DNA of 64,000 nucleotides from Crotophaga sulcirostris (taxonomy: Eukaryota > Chordata > Aves > Cuculiformes > Crotophagidae), in the NCBI GenBank assembly GCA_013397455.1, contig VYZB01000383.1:80770-144769 (forward strand). The letters are read 5' to 3'. Shown in pieces: positions 26,201-41,200 of this stretch. Within the stretch, counting starts at the first letter, position 1. The number at the start of each line of letters is the position of its first letter. Below the pieces are notes generated by a model. That model was not told the DNA's origin and did not search any database. It saw only the letters and a list, made by a program, of their open reading frames with translations. Made by a program: the position numbers and the translations under genes.

Positions 26201-29200
26201 AGGGCTCTTATTGAATGCTGTGTCAAGAGAAATCCACGTTAGAAAAAGGCACATCTCAAAATTGTAGTTTGAAGTAAATTCTCATGGTTCCCTGTGCCAC
26301 TAGAAATCTTGTATCACTCTACCAGCTCTGGTGGAGTAAGCGGTGCAACTAATACTACTAAAATTCAGAATTGGTCTCCTTGCTTGCTTTTGCACAAAAA
26401 TTCACATAAAATGAGTGCTGTCACAGATACAAGAAAGAATCAGATTGACTCTGCTTTTATAATTCCACACCCTTTTGGCAATGAAGTACAAATTTGTACC
26501 CAAAGTAGCACGTCAACACTGTGTGAATCCACAAAGAAGCTCAGATCATATTCCTTTTGCCCTTCCTATTTTACTTAGCTTCGTGGGTTTCAAACTGGGT
26601 TCCATCCATGCAACAAAGCTGTTTCTCATGTACTAATGCAGTAAAATCAACTCTCTTCCTGTAACTCCTATGGAAGTTACTTTCAAGAGCAGTCATTGTA
26701 GTCAACACAGACCTATGTGTTAATCTTTTATATCAAAAGATCATTAGCAGAAGGGATTTATAACACCTGCTTCAATTTCCTAACAGTTATATTAACTTTT
26801 TGGCCTCTGGCCACTCCAGATAGACTCTATCATTTCAGCAGAGGAATACTTACTTTACTCTATACTCAGCCTTTAAAATATGTCTGCAAAATGCATGCAG
26901 TTCTACAATTCACATATGCTTAGATAAAGCCACCATATCATCCAATATGTGTAATGATGCTATGATTAAACACGTAGGACCAGAGCACCTCATGCTCATA
27001 CTACAAAGAACTGAGCAAATGTCAGCCACCTACACTGCTTCACAGTTAAGATTTCTGAGCATGCACCATGGACTTTACAAGGAGTATAAGAAATACCATG
27101 GATTTTGTAGCACATGAAACAAAAACTGAGTGTGCTTTGGTGCTATGAAGACTAAATATTCTAATATTCAGGTGGAGCGTGGCTCTGATGTGAAGGTGCA
27201 GCAGAGTGCTGACCCTTTATCAAGAATCATTGTGCTGCAAGCTGAACAAATAGACCCAAGTGGAAAATGTAAAAGTCTAGCCTGTACATTATATTTGATA
27301 GCTGATCAAACTGATAAAGCTGTGATAATAAGGTAGCTTTTTTTTAACACTTCAAAACAAAATCCCCTATAAAAGTGGAGTGTTCTTGATGACGTTTTCC
27401 AAGAGACAGAGATCCAACCCATGAGATCTAATAGCCTGGATCTTTAAACCACACTGAGAAATAAAACAGATCTATTCTAGGGTGTCCTTTATTATCCTTT
27501 TTGGGGGGAATAGGTATGATATAGTTAAGATCTTGTAACTTCATCCTAACTTGGATGAGAACAAGTATTGAAATCTTAATAGTTTTTGTGCAAGATTAGA
27601 AGGTACCCTCTTTTCTGAATCTAGTTCAGTTTCCTAGTTATTTGTTACTAACACTCAAGAGGGAGAGGAACACTTCAGAATAGCTTAAAATTCATCACTG
27701 AGCACAGTGAAAACACAAGCAGAGTTGTCAACCTTCACAAGGATAAACAAGCAGTGCAGTTGATGAGATGCTGTACTAGTGCAGCATGTTTTATTTACAC
27801 TAGCGTGGATGAACTATCACTCCAGATGGAGCAATGTACAGGAGAGTTAATACAGAAATCTACATCTTACATCTTTGTCTCCAAGTGTTTCCAGCAGCAA
27901 GAGCAGAATGGTTTTGAAATGTTCCTCCCAAACTCCAAGATTGTCTTCCCTTGTGATCTTCAGTAGTTCCAGGAGAGCTCCTTTCCGCTCCTCCACTCGC
28001 TCGTTGTGGTTGGAGAGCTCCTTCAGAAGATCAGCGACCAAATCTGAATGGTCAATGGGTACTTCTAGGACAAACGGCAGCAAATCATTTGGGGAAATGG
28101 GGAAAAAGATCAAAGATGCCAAGACTGCTAACCCTCTACAGAACAAAGTGCACGTAACAAGGTGCCTCCCAAAAAATGCATCAAATCCCAGGTGGCCTTA
28201 GTTAAGCAGGCAAGAGAATCCAACCAGCCTGCAACATCACCCAAGTTCAGAACACCACTCATGAATCTGCTCATGGCTTCTAATGAACCCGGAAAAGATG
28301 ACAATTGAATTTCAGCCAGTTCCAGTAATTATTTCTACAAGATGAGAACTGCCACAGTGTTTCCCAGACTCACACACCCAAAACCAGCAGTCGCATGTAT
28401 GACCTTTATATCAAAGAACAGTGACTCATCGGTGTACCTTTCACTCTTTATAACTGAAACATCTTACTCAATAGCTCATTGTTGGGGACTGTCTCACTTC
28501 ATTTAATGGATGATCCCCAAATTAGTGTCCGTACAGATGCATTTAGATGCATTTAGAAGGGACTAGTTTGAGGGAAACTCTAGGCAAACAAAAATTACAA
28601 CTCCAGTGTAACATTTTCTCAACATCCACAGATCAGGTTCTGCTGGTACATGGCAACACAAGAGTATTTTCATACCAAGCTTCAGCTCAGGTACAAATTA
28701 ATACACAACATATTTATGGGCAGATGTATCTGAGAGCTCTACCAATACACAAATACAGCAGGAACAGAACAAGCTGTCTGCAGTTTTACAAGACAGACAC
28801 GCTGATACAAACCATCCCGAAGCTGATCCATGTCATCGTCGAACACTGCTTCCTTCAGGGCAGTCTTGTCATAAGTGTTGATGGTGTCCACATAAGGATA
28901 GGGGTTATACTCTCGAGCACGTGGCCCGGAGAAGGCGCGGGGAGGCTGGGTGTTGAGTAGGGAGGTTTTGTTATCCAGAGCCATCCTTCCACCTTCCACA
29001 ACGTCACCGCTTCCACGGACATCACCGGTAGGCACAGCGAGGCCACCATCTCGAGACACCTGGGGGATCAAACAGACAGAAAATACATGAGACTACTCAG
29101 ATTCTGGAAGCTGTAGCTTTTTTGGAGTTCACCCACTAATACAAAGATGCACAGAATCATTCACATGTACATAATGCTTGAGTAAAACTTAGATTCCCAC

Positions 29201-32200
29201 TCTTTACCTTATATAACTACAACTGTTCCAAAAGTATCTCAGGATCACAGGGCGAAAAGCTATGGTAGCATCCCTAAGTCTAAGTTAATATTGCTAAAAC
29301 TGCAAGAGTTGGCAAAGATCATAAGCTCTGGAACAGAACCAACTTGCTAAGAAAGGGAAAGGAAGAAAAAGCAACATTCTCCTCCTCGTGCAACTTCACA
29401 ATCCACTTATAGGGGAGACTGAATGATGCTTTGCAAGCTAACATGAAATGAACAACAGAAAAGTCCCAAAGAAAAATGTTGGGCCAAGAATTTTTAACTT
29501 TGAAGGCTAACTTAATCTACTGACCTAAACTTGCTTGTCCAGATAGGAAGCAAAACTGACACAGAACCATCAGATATCTCAAGCTGGAAGGGACCCATAA
29601 GTATCATAATTTAAGATTCCTGTGAATTTGGAAGTCCATGTATTTAATTAAAACACATGGCATCTCACATAGCAGAAAATTATATAATCACTCACACAGC
29701 ATAAGGGACAATATCTTTCATAGGAGATTAAACTTCAAAGGACACAAGAGACTACTTTAGAGGGACCCCATAAATGACTTACGAGAAGTTGACAACCAAT
29801 AAACCAAAGACACTTCAAAATCCAGTTATTCCTACTGTATTTTTGCTACAGTAAAAATCCAAATCCACGTTTGAACACAATCATTTAAAATTTCACCTAT
29901 CTGGGGGAATATTAATCGATCAAATACTTACAATGTCACAGTCCTTCTTTCCATCACGTTTGATTGGCTCATTGAGGTCCTCTTGACTACGGAAACTAAA
30001 TTTTTCAATTGCTTCTGTGACTCCACGAAGAGAGCTGTAGATTTCATCAGAATTTAGGTTCTCCGTGTCATAATCCAGCATACTAAAGACCAAACGCATA
30101 TGAAATGTTACACATGAAACTGGAATCTGCTTTTGACTGTTAACAAAAACAATGCCAAGTCAGAGACAGATGATCTGGCGTACCCTTCCTAACAGTGACT
30201 TGTAACAAAACACGGGTGAAATGAAAGCAGATTTTGGGTCTGAGTTGCCCCTCAAACAGAGCTTCATCTAAAAGCAGCTCCACAGAAATTGGTGACATCT
30301 CTGTAAGTGAGGGGAAATCAGGACCACTTTTTGTTACATTCTGCAGCAGTGAGTGTGCTAGATTCTATAAAGCAAAAAAACCTATCCCCAGCATGGTAAT
30401 GGTGTTATTTATAATGGAAAATAAAGAAAATCTGTCACTATGAGAACTCAAAGGGTTGTGACAGCTAGTGGAAATGAAATCAGTGAAATGTAAGTTCCAT
30501 AATACATCAAATATATTCTATCAATGGATTTAAATGTGACAAAATCAAATGGAAAAGAAAATGTATCTTGACATAAACCTTAGTCTAGTGTGTCCCATTT
30601 TCATTTATAGAGAAGTAAAACCAAAACCACTTGCACTATGCCTTGATTAAAGATGCATTTCAGTATTGAGCCTAAGTTTGGGAATTCTTTCACTCGAATT
30701 TGATGCCTTCTTGCAGTCTGTCTATTCCTCAGAAATTTCTCAGCAGCGTAAAGCCACGCAAGTTTTTGGGATAACTTGAGGAGTTATCCAAAATTAAGTT
30801 CCATGAAAAAATACCTGGCATGCCAGGGCAGAGAAGCTGTGGCTAAGAAAAAAAGATCCTACAAGCTTGGTGAAAATGAAAAGGCATTATTGGCAGGGCT
30901 TCGCTCCGTCTAGGAGGAGAAGTTGAGTTTTCATGACAATTGGTTTTCCAAGAGAGACTTTAATGAAGTGACCCAGTAGCTGAGAACAATTTCTCTGGGG
31001 GAGTCTGGGATCTTAGTAGAGCCAGAAGCAAATAAACCAAAAGAATTTGAGACATTTACATCAAGTTGTTTGTCAATAAATGGAAAGAAGTGGCTCCCTA
31101 CAGGGGTGAACTACTATTTCTTAACAGCTGGGGAAGGATGACAGGATGGGCTTGGAGGGGGATGGCTGAACAAAGAGCTGTGTTCCTTTTCCACAAGAGT
31201 CCCTGAGAGGTGGGTGGGAAAAAAAAAAACAACAAACACATAAAATCTCATCTGAATCCTGGGTAGGCAGCTAGTAATTTAAATAAAAAGTAGGATGTTA
31301 AATATCTAGAACTACTACATTTTTTCTAGAAGAAACTCAGGAACTTCAGACAGAAGAGAAGACTGGTGCTGCCCAGTTCCTTTGAGATTAACACACTGCA
31401 AACAGCCATAATCCCTGGCTCCCAAGCAACGCGCTTGCGCTACGATCACACAGGCATCAGCACCACATATTCTGGAAACCAAAGAACAACTCCCCAGTTT
31501 TAAACAGTGTCTGTCAAGCTAGGAAGAGAGAGAAACCATTTAAAGAACAGACCGAGAACAGGGAACAAAAGCTGTTTATAAAACTACAGAAGTCAAAGTA
31601 CTTAAGGTCTTTAAACAGCTGAATGACACTAATGCAACATGATGGTTTTCCAGAGAAAAGTGAAGGCACTTCTTAGACTCTTCAAAAGTATCAGGCAGGG
31701 GTAGTTTCATATGATCTTGAAAATATTAATTTTGAGCTCAATTACATATTATTCATAGATCTTAAGGGGCTCTTCATACTATTTAAGTGAGCGATGAAAC
31801 CACCATTCAAGAAGATACACGTGACTGTACTCGTGTACCCATACCAAGAGATGGCATGACTTCCCAAAGGTCACACAAAACCAGAAATAATCACAGATGC
31901 ACTGGCACTAAATCTGCTAAAATCCTCACTTCTTTCCTTAGGGATGAATTTTGCCCTACATTGCTACAAAAGAATAGATCAAAGTGCAGACTCTTCAACG
32001 CTAAAGGACTAAGGCAACTTCCCAACAAAGAGCCACCAACCTGATGCATTTTTCAAAGCACAAAACCATATGTTAATAAAAATCTAAAGAACCCAGTAAT
32101 TTCATTTGTCAAGAGTAAGCCTGTGTAGGAGATCACATCATGGCTGTGTTCTACATGAACAAAAACACCACACGTGACACACTTGCCTATTGACAGTACG

Positions 32201-35200
32201 TGTGCTGGAATACTTCACAGACAACACAATGGGGGAATAAAAAATAAAATGGAACTACACCCACCTTTCAGGAAAAATAAAGGCACAAAAGGAAAAAAAA
32301 GTTATGACCCATGCAGAAAACTAAAGGAAAATCACAGGATGAATAAGAAAGTGAGTAGAGATGAGCGGCGTTTAGGGATGTCACAACATTATTTTCCATC
32401 TTCTGCTGCACTAAAACAATGCAGCTCTCTCCAAGTTTATCAAGATACAATTTGGCAGTTTTCCAGTCTGATACAAAATAGTTTTTACTTCCATAAAATA
32501 TTATTCAGTTTCCAATCCAAACTATGTGTAAATCATGAACAGTTTCACATCCTCAAGCAGTACACAGTAACCCACTTCCTTGCACTTTCAGGCTCTGGGC
32601 TGGGATGTATGTCAAATTATTTCAAACCTTGGTGTCAGCTAATGAAAGGAGGAAAAAAAACTTCTCAACTAGTTTAACTCCAAAAATCAACCTGTATATC
32701 TTCCACAGATATCTTGGTGTCCCAGAAGAGTCAGAACATTGATTTAAAGTTTTAATTCTGCAGGTATTCACAGAGGTGAATACAAGTTATGGGATTCTCT
32801 TTTCTCTCTCACACATGACAGATTCCCAGATATGGAACCCTCAAACAGCAATTTGTTTGCTCTTCTTTCAAAAGGTTTTCATTAGGAACCTCTTGCTTCA
32901 AGGAAAGACTACACACATTCTTTCTCAGGTAACAGGTGTATTTAAGTCAGGAGAAACCACATCAACAGAAAGCCTGTTGTCAGAGTATAAACTTAAAAAA
33001 AAAAAAATCCAAGGAATTTAGCATAGAGGTCTGACAAATTAAATGTGCATTCAGGAGGGGTTTTTTTATTAAAACTTGTATACAGCTTTATGCCAGTATA
33101 GTTTAATGAAACATCTGTATGCAGATTGGAGCAAAATGTGAGGGCACAGGAGGAGGAAGAGATGTTGCCGTCCATAAACTTAAGATTTTGTGGGAAGGAG
33201 AATTTTTATTTCAATATTACAAATTTACAAGATGTTATATTACCAAGATGTTCCACAATCACACTGTGCAAGCAGCTGGTAAAATCATAAATGCAAGCTT
33301 CCTCCTCACTGTCCCGTGGATATTCACCACCACAGATGTGAAACCACTACTGAGCTGTATCTGCCTGTTGGACAGTATTCCCGTGCCACCGGCACAGTGT
33401 AGCCAAATTGAAAGCCCTTGCTTGTGCCATCACGATGCAAAGAGCGCCTGCCCAAAGTGCTCAGCAACTGTGTTCTGCATTGAGAACCAACTGGGAAACA
33501 TACACCCATTCAGGAACCTGACAGGGAAGAAGAGTCTGGAAAAATCCACTTTTTTTTTTTTTTTTTTTCCACTTGCACATTGCATCTTCCCCAAGCAGTG
33601 AGCAAGCAGCTGCCAGTCACTGCCACTCTCTGAAAGTTATCGTCATCATCTCTCCTCCTCTTCCAACCAAAGCCTCTGCAAATCATTTCCCCCATTTGAA
33701 CAAATCCCCCAGTGTGAAAGGTAAATAATACTGTGACACCACTGACAAGTTGGTTTAACAGGTAGCTTGTTACCTGGGAGAGTAAGAGCGTCTGAAAGTC
33801 TTGTGGGAAGGAGCAGTGGGGATGGAGTTAGGCTGAGAAAGGGGAGGGGGGTGCTTCGAGAGCCCATCTGCACTCCAACCCCAGAACCGACTGCCGTGAC
33901 CAGAGGAGAAACAAAAGAGAGAGGAAACAGAGAAAGAAGAGGGAGGGGGGGAAAAAAAGAAACTATAATCTGAGTGGTTTAGTGCTTTCATGCTACCTTG
34001 GAGAGAGAGAAAAAAATTAATAAAACCAAAATTAAACAAGAAAATTCCATTGTGCCCCATAAGTCATTGGTTTGGCCTTTATTATGAATTCTACTTTTTA
34101 TTCTACTTTATTAGGAATTCTACTTATTATGAATTTCTACTTTTATTCCTGACATAAAGATATGGTTCACAGAAAAACAGCCCCTGTTTGTACTAACCAG
34201 TAAATTTAAAAAATGGATATAGCCTCTATAAACAACTCTTAAAATGCTCTGAGTGAACAATCCCCAACCACCTGTCTGTATTCACACTCGAAGGATGTAC
34301 TTGCAAGCAACAGGATTTCCCACAAAGAAAGGAAAGGTTGGAGTTCCTTTTTTATCAGACACTCAAAGGTAGCTTCTCAAGTTTGTCTCCTGGTGCCTCT
34401 GTAAGAGCCTGCAATCATGCCCTACACAACTGAACCTTTGCAGAGCTTAAGATCCAATCCTACTGCACCAGATTCAAACCGATCCCAAATATGCAACAAG
34501 TGAAAGTCAGTCGAGAGTGCAAACGTATCACGTGAACCGGGGACTTGGCCCTGGTCTCAGCAGGGAAACCTGGAAAGACTGGATGAAACCAGCCTCTAAG
34601 TCGATTCAGATCTCAACAAGCCTCCACAAGCCCCTTCTGATTGCTGTTTGATTCTCTGCCTTTGGGTCAAGGCACCCATCCCTGTGCCAATCTGAGTAAC
34701 CTTCGCTTATGTCCTGTTCCCTTTATGGCACACGGATTTTCAAAATCATCTTCTAAAGGAGAACGGAGATGCTTGAGCTGGTGAAGCATTCAGGACACCG
34801 CTCTGTTTCTATTAAGTACACTGTCTCAGAAAGTCACATTTCTGTGTATCAGGCTTGATATTAGGGAAAAGATCTTCATTGAAAGGGTGATTGGCCATTG
34901 GAATGTGTTGCCCAGGGAGGTGGTGGAGTTGCCAACCCTGGAGGTGTTTAAGAGGAGATTGGCTGAGGCACTCAGTGCCAGGGTTTAGATGCTGGGTTGG
35001 TGTTGGTGTTGGGTTCTAGGTTGGACTCAATGATCTCAGAGGTCCTTTCCAACCTTGTGATGCTGTGTGGGCACACACACAGCACACACCACTCTTCTCC
35101 AGTTGCACAGAACACACCTTTAGCATCAGAGCCAAGGCAGGTAAGCATTTCAGCAACAGNNNNNTAGGTTGGACTTGATGATCTCAGAGGTCCTTTCCAA

Positions 35201-38200
35201 CCTTGTAATATTGTGATACTGTGAAGTGAAAGATACTGCAAGATGAGAAGTGGCAAACAAGTCAGAAATTGCTCCAGCATGAACAGCGGCAAAGCCAGCT
35301 GAAAACTCCTCTGAAGAGCGGTGTCAAGAAATGCACTTGTTAAGCAGCAATCAAAACCCACAGCCATTACACACAGCTATCAGGGAAACAACTTGACATC
35401 CAGACTGCTGATCAGAAGCCTCACAGCTCAGGTCCCATCTACCTGCAAAGGGGTCACCAAACAACACAGGTTTGTACCTATTGTAAGATGTGGGTGGCTT
35501 ATTTTAATTCTTTTTCCATGTCCTGCCTTGCTCAACTTAATACTGAAAATGACAAATTTTATTTTTAATGGTACTTTCAATTGTCAGTGAAAAAAATGAG
35601 CACATAAACTTACAGAGCCAAATAATATCGTTAGTGTTTTATTTTGGTGCATTTCCTCTAGAGATCTTCGAAGAGTTACATTTGGTTTGTTAATAACTGG
35701 AACTATGCACAGGTTTCTGGGCTACTATTAAAGGCAGAAACACTATGGCAAATATATTTATTTTATATTCCTTCAAATATTCCTACAGAATTCTAGGTGA
35801 AAATTCACAACCTCAGTGTAACATAGGAATTTACAGAAGTTCATTTGCCATTCAGAATGGTACTCCTATGCTGGAGGACTTCACAACGTAGTATTCTCCT
35901 TTTTGTCATACTATGCCATTTAGTAAATCTCAGAAGATTTTCTGTGTACAACACAAACTCAAGCCATTCATCTGAGCACTGCTCAGGAAACATTCCTTCC
36001 TCTCTGTCAGAAGTCTGTTTCTCTCCCCTCCCTATTATTTTCAGTCTTCCCAAGTGGCCTTCCCTGTTTTTCTTCTTCAGAAATTCCCTCTTTCCTCCAT
36101 AACTCCTCCTCCCAAAAACTAAAACTTTCAAGACAAAAAAGACTGGTACAAATGCAGAAGTAACTCGCAGGTGGTAGATATGTTCTAATGATCATGAAGG
36201 AGAACTGGATGGAGCAAATGAAAGCAGGAGAAGGAAGGACTCTGCCCAAGCCCCAGAAAAGCACGCTAACCTTCTGAAGACACTAACATCAGGGGATTCT
36301 TAGGCAGATGTTATCATCTGGATGGGTAAATCAGCTGTTTGCATCAGCAAAGCCCAGTTTAACCAAAACATTCAAAATATAGCCACAGAGCTCAAATACA
36401 CGTAGCACATACAAATACACACACACAAAAATTAAAATATCAGTCATCTGGAATTCAGTTGTGATGGGAGAAGTAATGCGATCTGAGGGCACTGGCATAC
36501 ACACATGCTACAGAAAGTATCAGTGAAGCCTTGCTGATTAATATTGATGATATTGTCCACAAACCATTGGGAATATGGGAAAGCAGCTATGCTTAGTAGC
36601 ATTTTTATATTCCTACAGGACCTAATTTATCCTTTCTACACATATCCCAGCCCCAAAGACACAGATGTCTCTCGATACGACTCCTCCAGTCTGTGCATCA
36701 AGAAACAATTATGGAATAATTTGAAGTATAACTTCAAAATCAAAGCAGGCATTAAGAACAGGAGATAATCCTTCAACTGCCTGCACAAGCCATGGGCACG
36801 GACAAGGTAAGGAGCACATGGAGCACCCCAGGAAGCAACAGGCATCCACAAGCACAGTACAACCCTTTGGCAATGAGTCCCGTAAAAACGTAAAGTCAAG
36901 CCTAGTTCCAGAGGAGAGCTACACAGAAAAAACTGTGGGAGTCTTTATCCTTTCACACTGCTATGAGAATGGCTCAGGTATGCTCACTATCCATGACTGT
37001 AGAAAGAAAACTGACATTTTTCACCACTAATGGACAGCAAAATGACAAGCATTTGTAATGGAAATATGACACAGAAGCTTCAACACCAACAACTTCCCGT
37101 AATCTGTTAGCACATCTTCCAAAGCCTTTTCTGAAAGAAGGACCACCACATGGACTCTTCAGAACCAGAGCTAAATTCACTCTTGTTCTGTAAGTGAGGA
37201 CCACGCTCAAACTGTGCTACGCAAGACATTTTCAAGAAGGATGCAGCCCAGCAGAGCATCAGAAGCTACTGCCGCTGATTTGCAGCACTTGACTCTGCCT
37301 TTTCTACAAATGGTAAAAATCCGTAGCTCTTGTTACTGCTCAGCGGTCACCCACCAAAAAAAAAGTAGAACTTCTTCCCTGAATATTTTAAAGGGCTTTT
37401 ACAGCAGCTTCCACCTTCACCCATCATTGAAGAGTAACTTTCACACATTGCTCAAATAATTAAATCCAGCAAGGAAGCAGGACACGCTTCTTGAAAAGGC
37501 ACCTGAATTTTTGGATCAACATCTCCAAGAACTCCATGGAAAATGGAAGGAATTGTTGTTTTCTAAAGGAAATTCCTGTACCTCTGCAGCATTGACAGTT
37601 TTGTTCTTAACAACTTAATGGCAGAATGTTCTGGAATTGCATCGTCTCTAACTATTCCTTGACAGTAAATCACACGGGAAAAACCCTTCCAGTTCCTAAA
37701 CCCAAACTGCTAGAAAAAAACCAGCAACAAAGTATGAATGATGAATGTTTTAATCAATATTCTGATACGTGCATCCTGACACCAAAGAGGTGAGAAGAAT
37801 GGAGAGGCAAATTGAAAAGCAGTGAGTGAAATGGGAAAACACGGTTGTGGCCCAATGGCAAAACCCAAAAAGCATGGTCAAAAGTCATGGATTTATGAAA
37901 TAGGTGCCACATGCAAGGTGGCCAGCAAAGCCACAGGGAGACATATCTCAGGTTATAATTTCCCATGACAGAAATCAGCAGGGCAACAATACTCAAACTC
38001 ATCAAAAAGAAAGCAATGTATTTGGAACCATTCCCCTGAAACTCTACCACTTCAATTTTTGAATGAAACCTTTGTTGATAAAACTCATAACAGACAACCC
38101 GACCTTGGCTTGCCACCTCTCAGTCTAGTTTTGGATTACAGCAGATTTGGGAGTCCAAGATATATTTAGAGATGCTAAAATTTCTTCCTCGGCAAACCCC

Positions 38201-41200
38201 AAGTGCTCCTTATATACTGCTGGAATTAGTGTAACTATTCATTAAAGGCTAAAAGCCTGTGTTTTTCCTGACACATAGGAACTCACATGTCCAAGCATCC
38301 CTCCAGACAAGGTTTAGCAAGTCATGACAGGGCTGATGAACAGATTTCAGTGTCAATTACTCCACTAGAATGTGAACCACAGTCCTCACCCAACATGTTT
38401 CCTTTTGTCTCTTCCATGGCAAAGAGAAGTGACCTTCCATGGAGGAGGGAAGTGACCTTCCATGGAGGAGGCAGGCAGAGAAGAGTAGCAGCTTTTGTTT
38501 TTTCAGCATGAATCAGTTTGTCCAGGTAACAACTTAATACTTTGCTCCAACAATTCTATGGTCCCAGAGTGTGCTGTTTAAATTCCTGTCTCCTCTGCTC
38601 TAAGTTTTTACAGTGCAAAACGTGTTATGTGCCCAATATCCAAGAGTTAATGTTTGCTCAATAAAAGGTATTGGAGTGGACCAATATATTCTAGGGTATC
38701 ATCTGCAGCTTCAGCAAAACATCTGGTTGCAACAGACCTGCTGCCCAGAGGATCAGGCCACCATTCTGCTGGTGAGCAGCCAGGACAGTGATTTGAGAGG
38801 TATTCAGCACTGAAACACAGTCACCACCTCCGCTTGTTTTGCATCCTCCCAAAGCATAAGAGAGGAACAGGAGATTCAATACTTCTCTCAGCAGCACAAG
38901 CACTGCACTGCAGTCAGATGAATTACTGATGGCAAGGGCATCCATAAAAAATAAACACAGCCTGCAAACCCTGACCTGGGAGTCATCATACACTTTGATA
39001 TTCACAGCCTCAACAAGATCTCATTTCTAACGCCGCCTTTTAACATTACCTTTATTGAACCCAAAAATGTGATTCTGGAGAAGGCCCAGTTATGAAAGAA
39101 AATTAATATTATAAGAAAAGACATTAAGATTACACAGATAACATGAGGACTGGAACACTGAAGTCAATCACCAACCATGTATTATCATGTTAAAACCCTG
39201 TTTCTTTGGAGCAATCTACTGTAAGCTTTTGGTCTTGTTTTTGCTTTCACAGTGAGTCACATTCTGCAAATGCACCCTCGGTGTTGAAATCCTTTAATAT
39301 TTTGCAAGTGGTTTAATTAGCCTATCGCATTACCTTGGAGACAGTCCACCATGGGAACAGTTGGTAGGTGAAGTTAAGGGGCTCGTTCTGCTGCTGGAGT
39401 GCCGGGAAGGAGTCCGACCAAGGGTATTGCTGGGAGAACCCTGGCACAGAAGCAGAAAGACAGGGATTAGCAATGTGTTGCAATGCACAGGCAGGAGCAC
39501 ACAACAAACAACAGGTCCAAATATTGCCTTTGTTTGTGCTAGACAAGCTCAGTGCAGTTTTGGTTCTGGCTCTTGACGTGAAAACCTGCAGCCAGCGTTC
39601 ATGTAATCATGAATACGTTCTTGCTTTGAGGATAAACAAGCACATGCACAATTTTCCACAACCCACAGTACCTACAATTTTAACTACACAATCCCCACAG
39701 CCTGCAAATATTGCCAGAGAAATGGTTTATCAATCCACCAGACTATCCAGCTTCTCAGACATGATGTGCCAGGCTCTGAAGTATGCAGACCATTACTCTG
39801 GCAATTTAGCAATTTAATTATGCAGCTATTTTGCACATTGTCTAAAGCATTTTGATTGTTCTTGTAACAAGCATAAGTAAGCAATCTAACTTATCATTTT
39901 TCCACTGGCCTGCACAATCATTTATACCACAGCAAAATGAGTAGAAATTGCTCCCAATTCAGATTCTCTTCACACAAAATCAAAGGTAATAGAGAACCCA
40001 GACTGTTTGCCTGGCAGCCTAATGCTGAAGTTACAGCATGCACAAAGGTCTACTTGTCCCTCTGGAAGGGCTAAGATAGGAGGGTTTCAATTCCAGCAAG
40101 TTTCACAAGATTTCCACATAAAAGAGGCAAAAACCACCCTAATCCTTGCTGCTCTGGGGGGAAAAGAAGTTTAGAAGCACACTTAAATCCTCTACTAAGA
40201 TATTCCTTCAGAGAAATAAAAACATGCAAGAGCTTCACGTAAAACCAAAACATAAGGTAACAGCTGTAGACTGAGGAGACCTTGTAGGTCACATTAAGGA
40301 TCCTTCTAGCTTCTTAGTAGACAATATATCTGTTATTAAACTGTTTGCAATAGCAGTGGGAAGCTCAGAAAATCTGTGGTATCAGGATCTCTGTTTTAGC
40401 CACAAGGTGGTAACTTGGATTTTCAAACACACCAACGTGAAAGCTCAAACCCCACCAATTTCTCAGTGGTATTTTTCCCCCAATCTGTACTGGTTATGAC
40501 TATATTAAATTTAAATTTAATTATGTACTATATTAAATTTAAAAATATCTGAGTTTTTTGTTTTAACAGTCCCTATAAAAACGAGATCAAAGAGAAGCCT
40601 CTGTTGCCATATTGCTTCAAGACAACAGCTATGGACAGTTCACGCTACTGAACATCTGGAGCAGCAAAATGAGCAGCTGTCTTTGGGGCTCTGCTGTTCA
40701 CAAGGACAAGGGTCTCTCACCACACTGGTGTTACTGGAGTTCTTGAGGTGGTTGTGCAGAAGCTTGGTAGCACCATCCTGGAATGTTTTTGGCAAGGCAC
40801 CAAGTAACATCGTAAACTCGGGAGTGTTCAATTCAAAGAGAGAAATCAGGACTATTTGTGCTGCCTGAAAAGAAGGAGAAAGAAAAGACCATCAGTTTTT
40901 GTTCTTTAAGAAGATCGTGTATTCTGTTGATAACGATCCTTGTGGTAAAAAAAGTGTGTGTTTCATTCAAAAAGATTTCCATACCAGACTAATTTTTGAC
41001 ACATTCCTTATGATATGTCATAAGGCATTGCTAACTGCTACAGGTAACTTTTTAGTTCTTAGAGCTTACAATATCCTTGTGCACTTACATCATTAACTCC
41101 TCAGAAGTGAAATGCACAGCTAGTCACAGCTAGTGAGAAAATCCTACCGTGGTCCTGTTCAGCAGGTATTTCAATGGAACAAGTTACAGCACAAAATTTA

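Larger units (their letters stand above)
33891..39333 (-). other. CLASP1 intron (5.4 kb) with CR1 fragments and a small gap
   Basis: Donor gtaatg, acceptor cacggcag. Contents: the pyrimidine tract, short AT-rich direct repeats at 34077-34147, CR1 fragments at 34851-35068 and 35165-35224, five N at 35160-35164, and a 23-bp tandem duplication at 38426-38471. The remainder shows nothing recognisable. Confidence 0.8.

Noticed and set aside
35625..35665. Possible RNU4ATAC (U4atac snRNA), which lies in an intron of human CLASP1
   Set aside because: The piece gttttattttggtgcatttc recalls part of the U4atac 3' region. The 5' stem, the stem-II and the Sm-site sequences are absent nearby, and I found no better match on either strand. 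The gene is probably in an intron beyond 64000.
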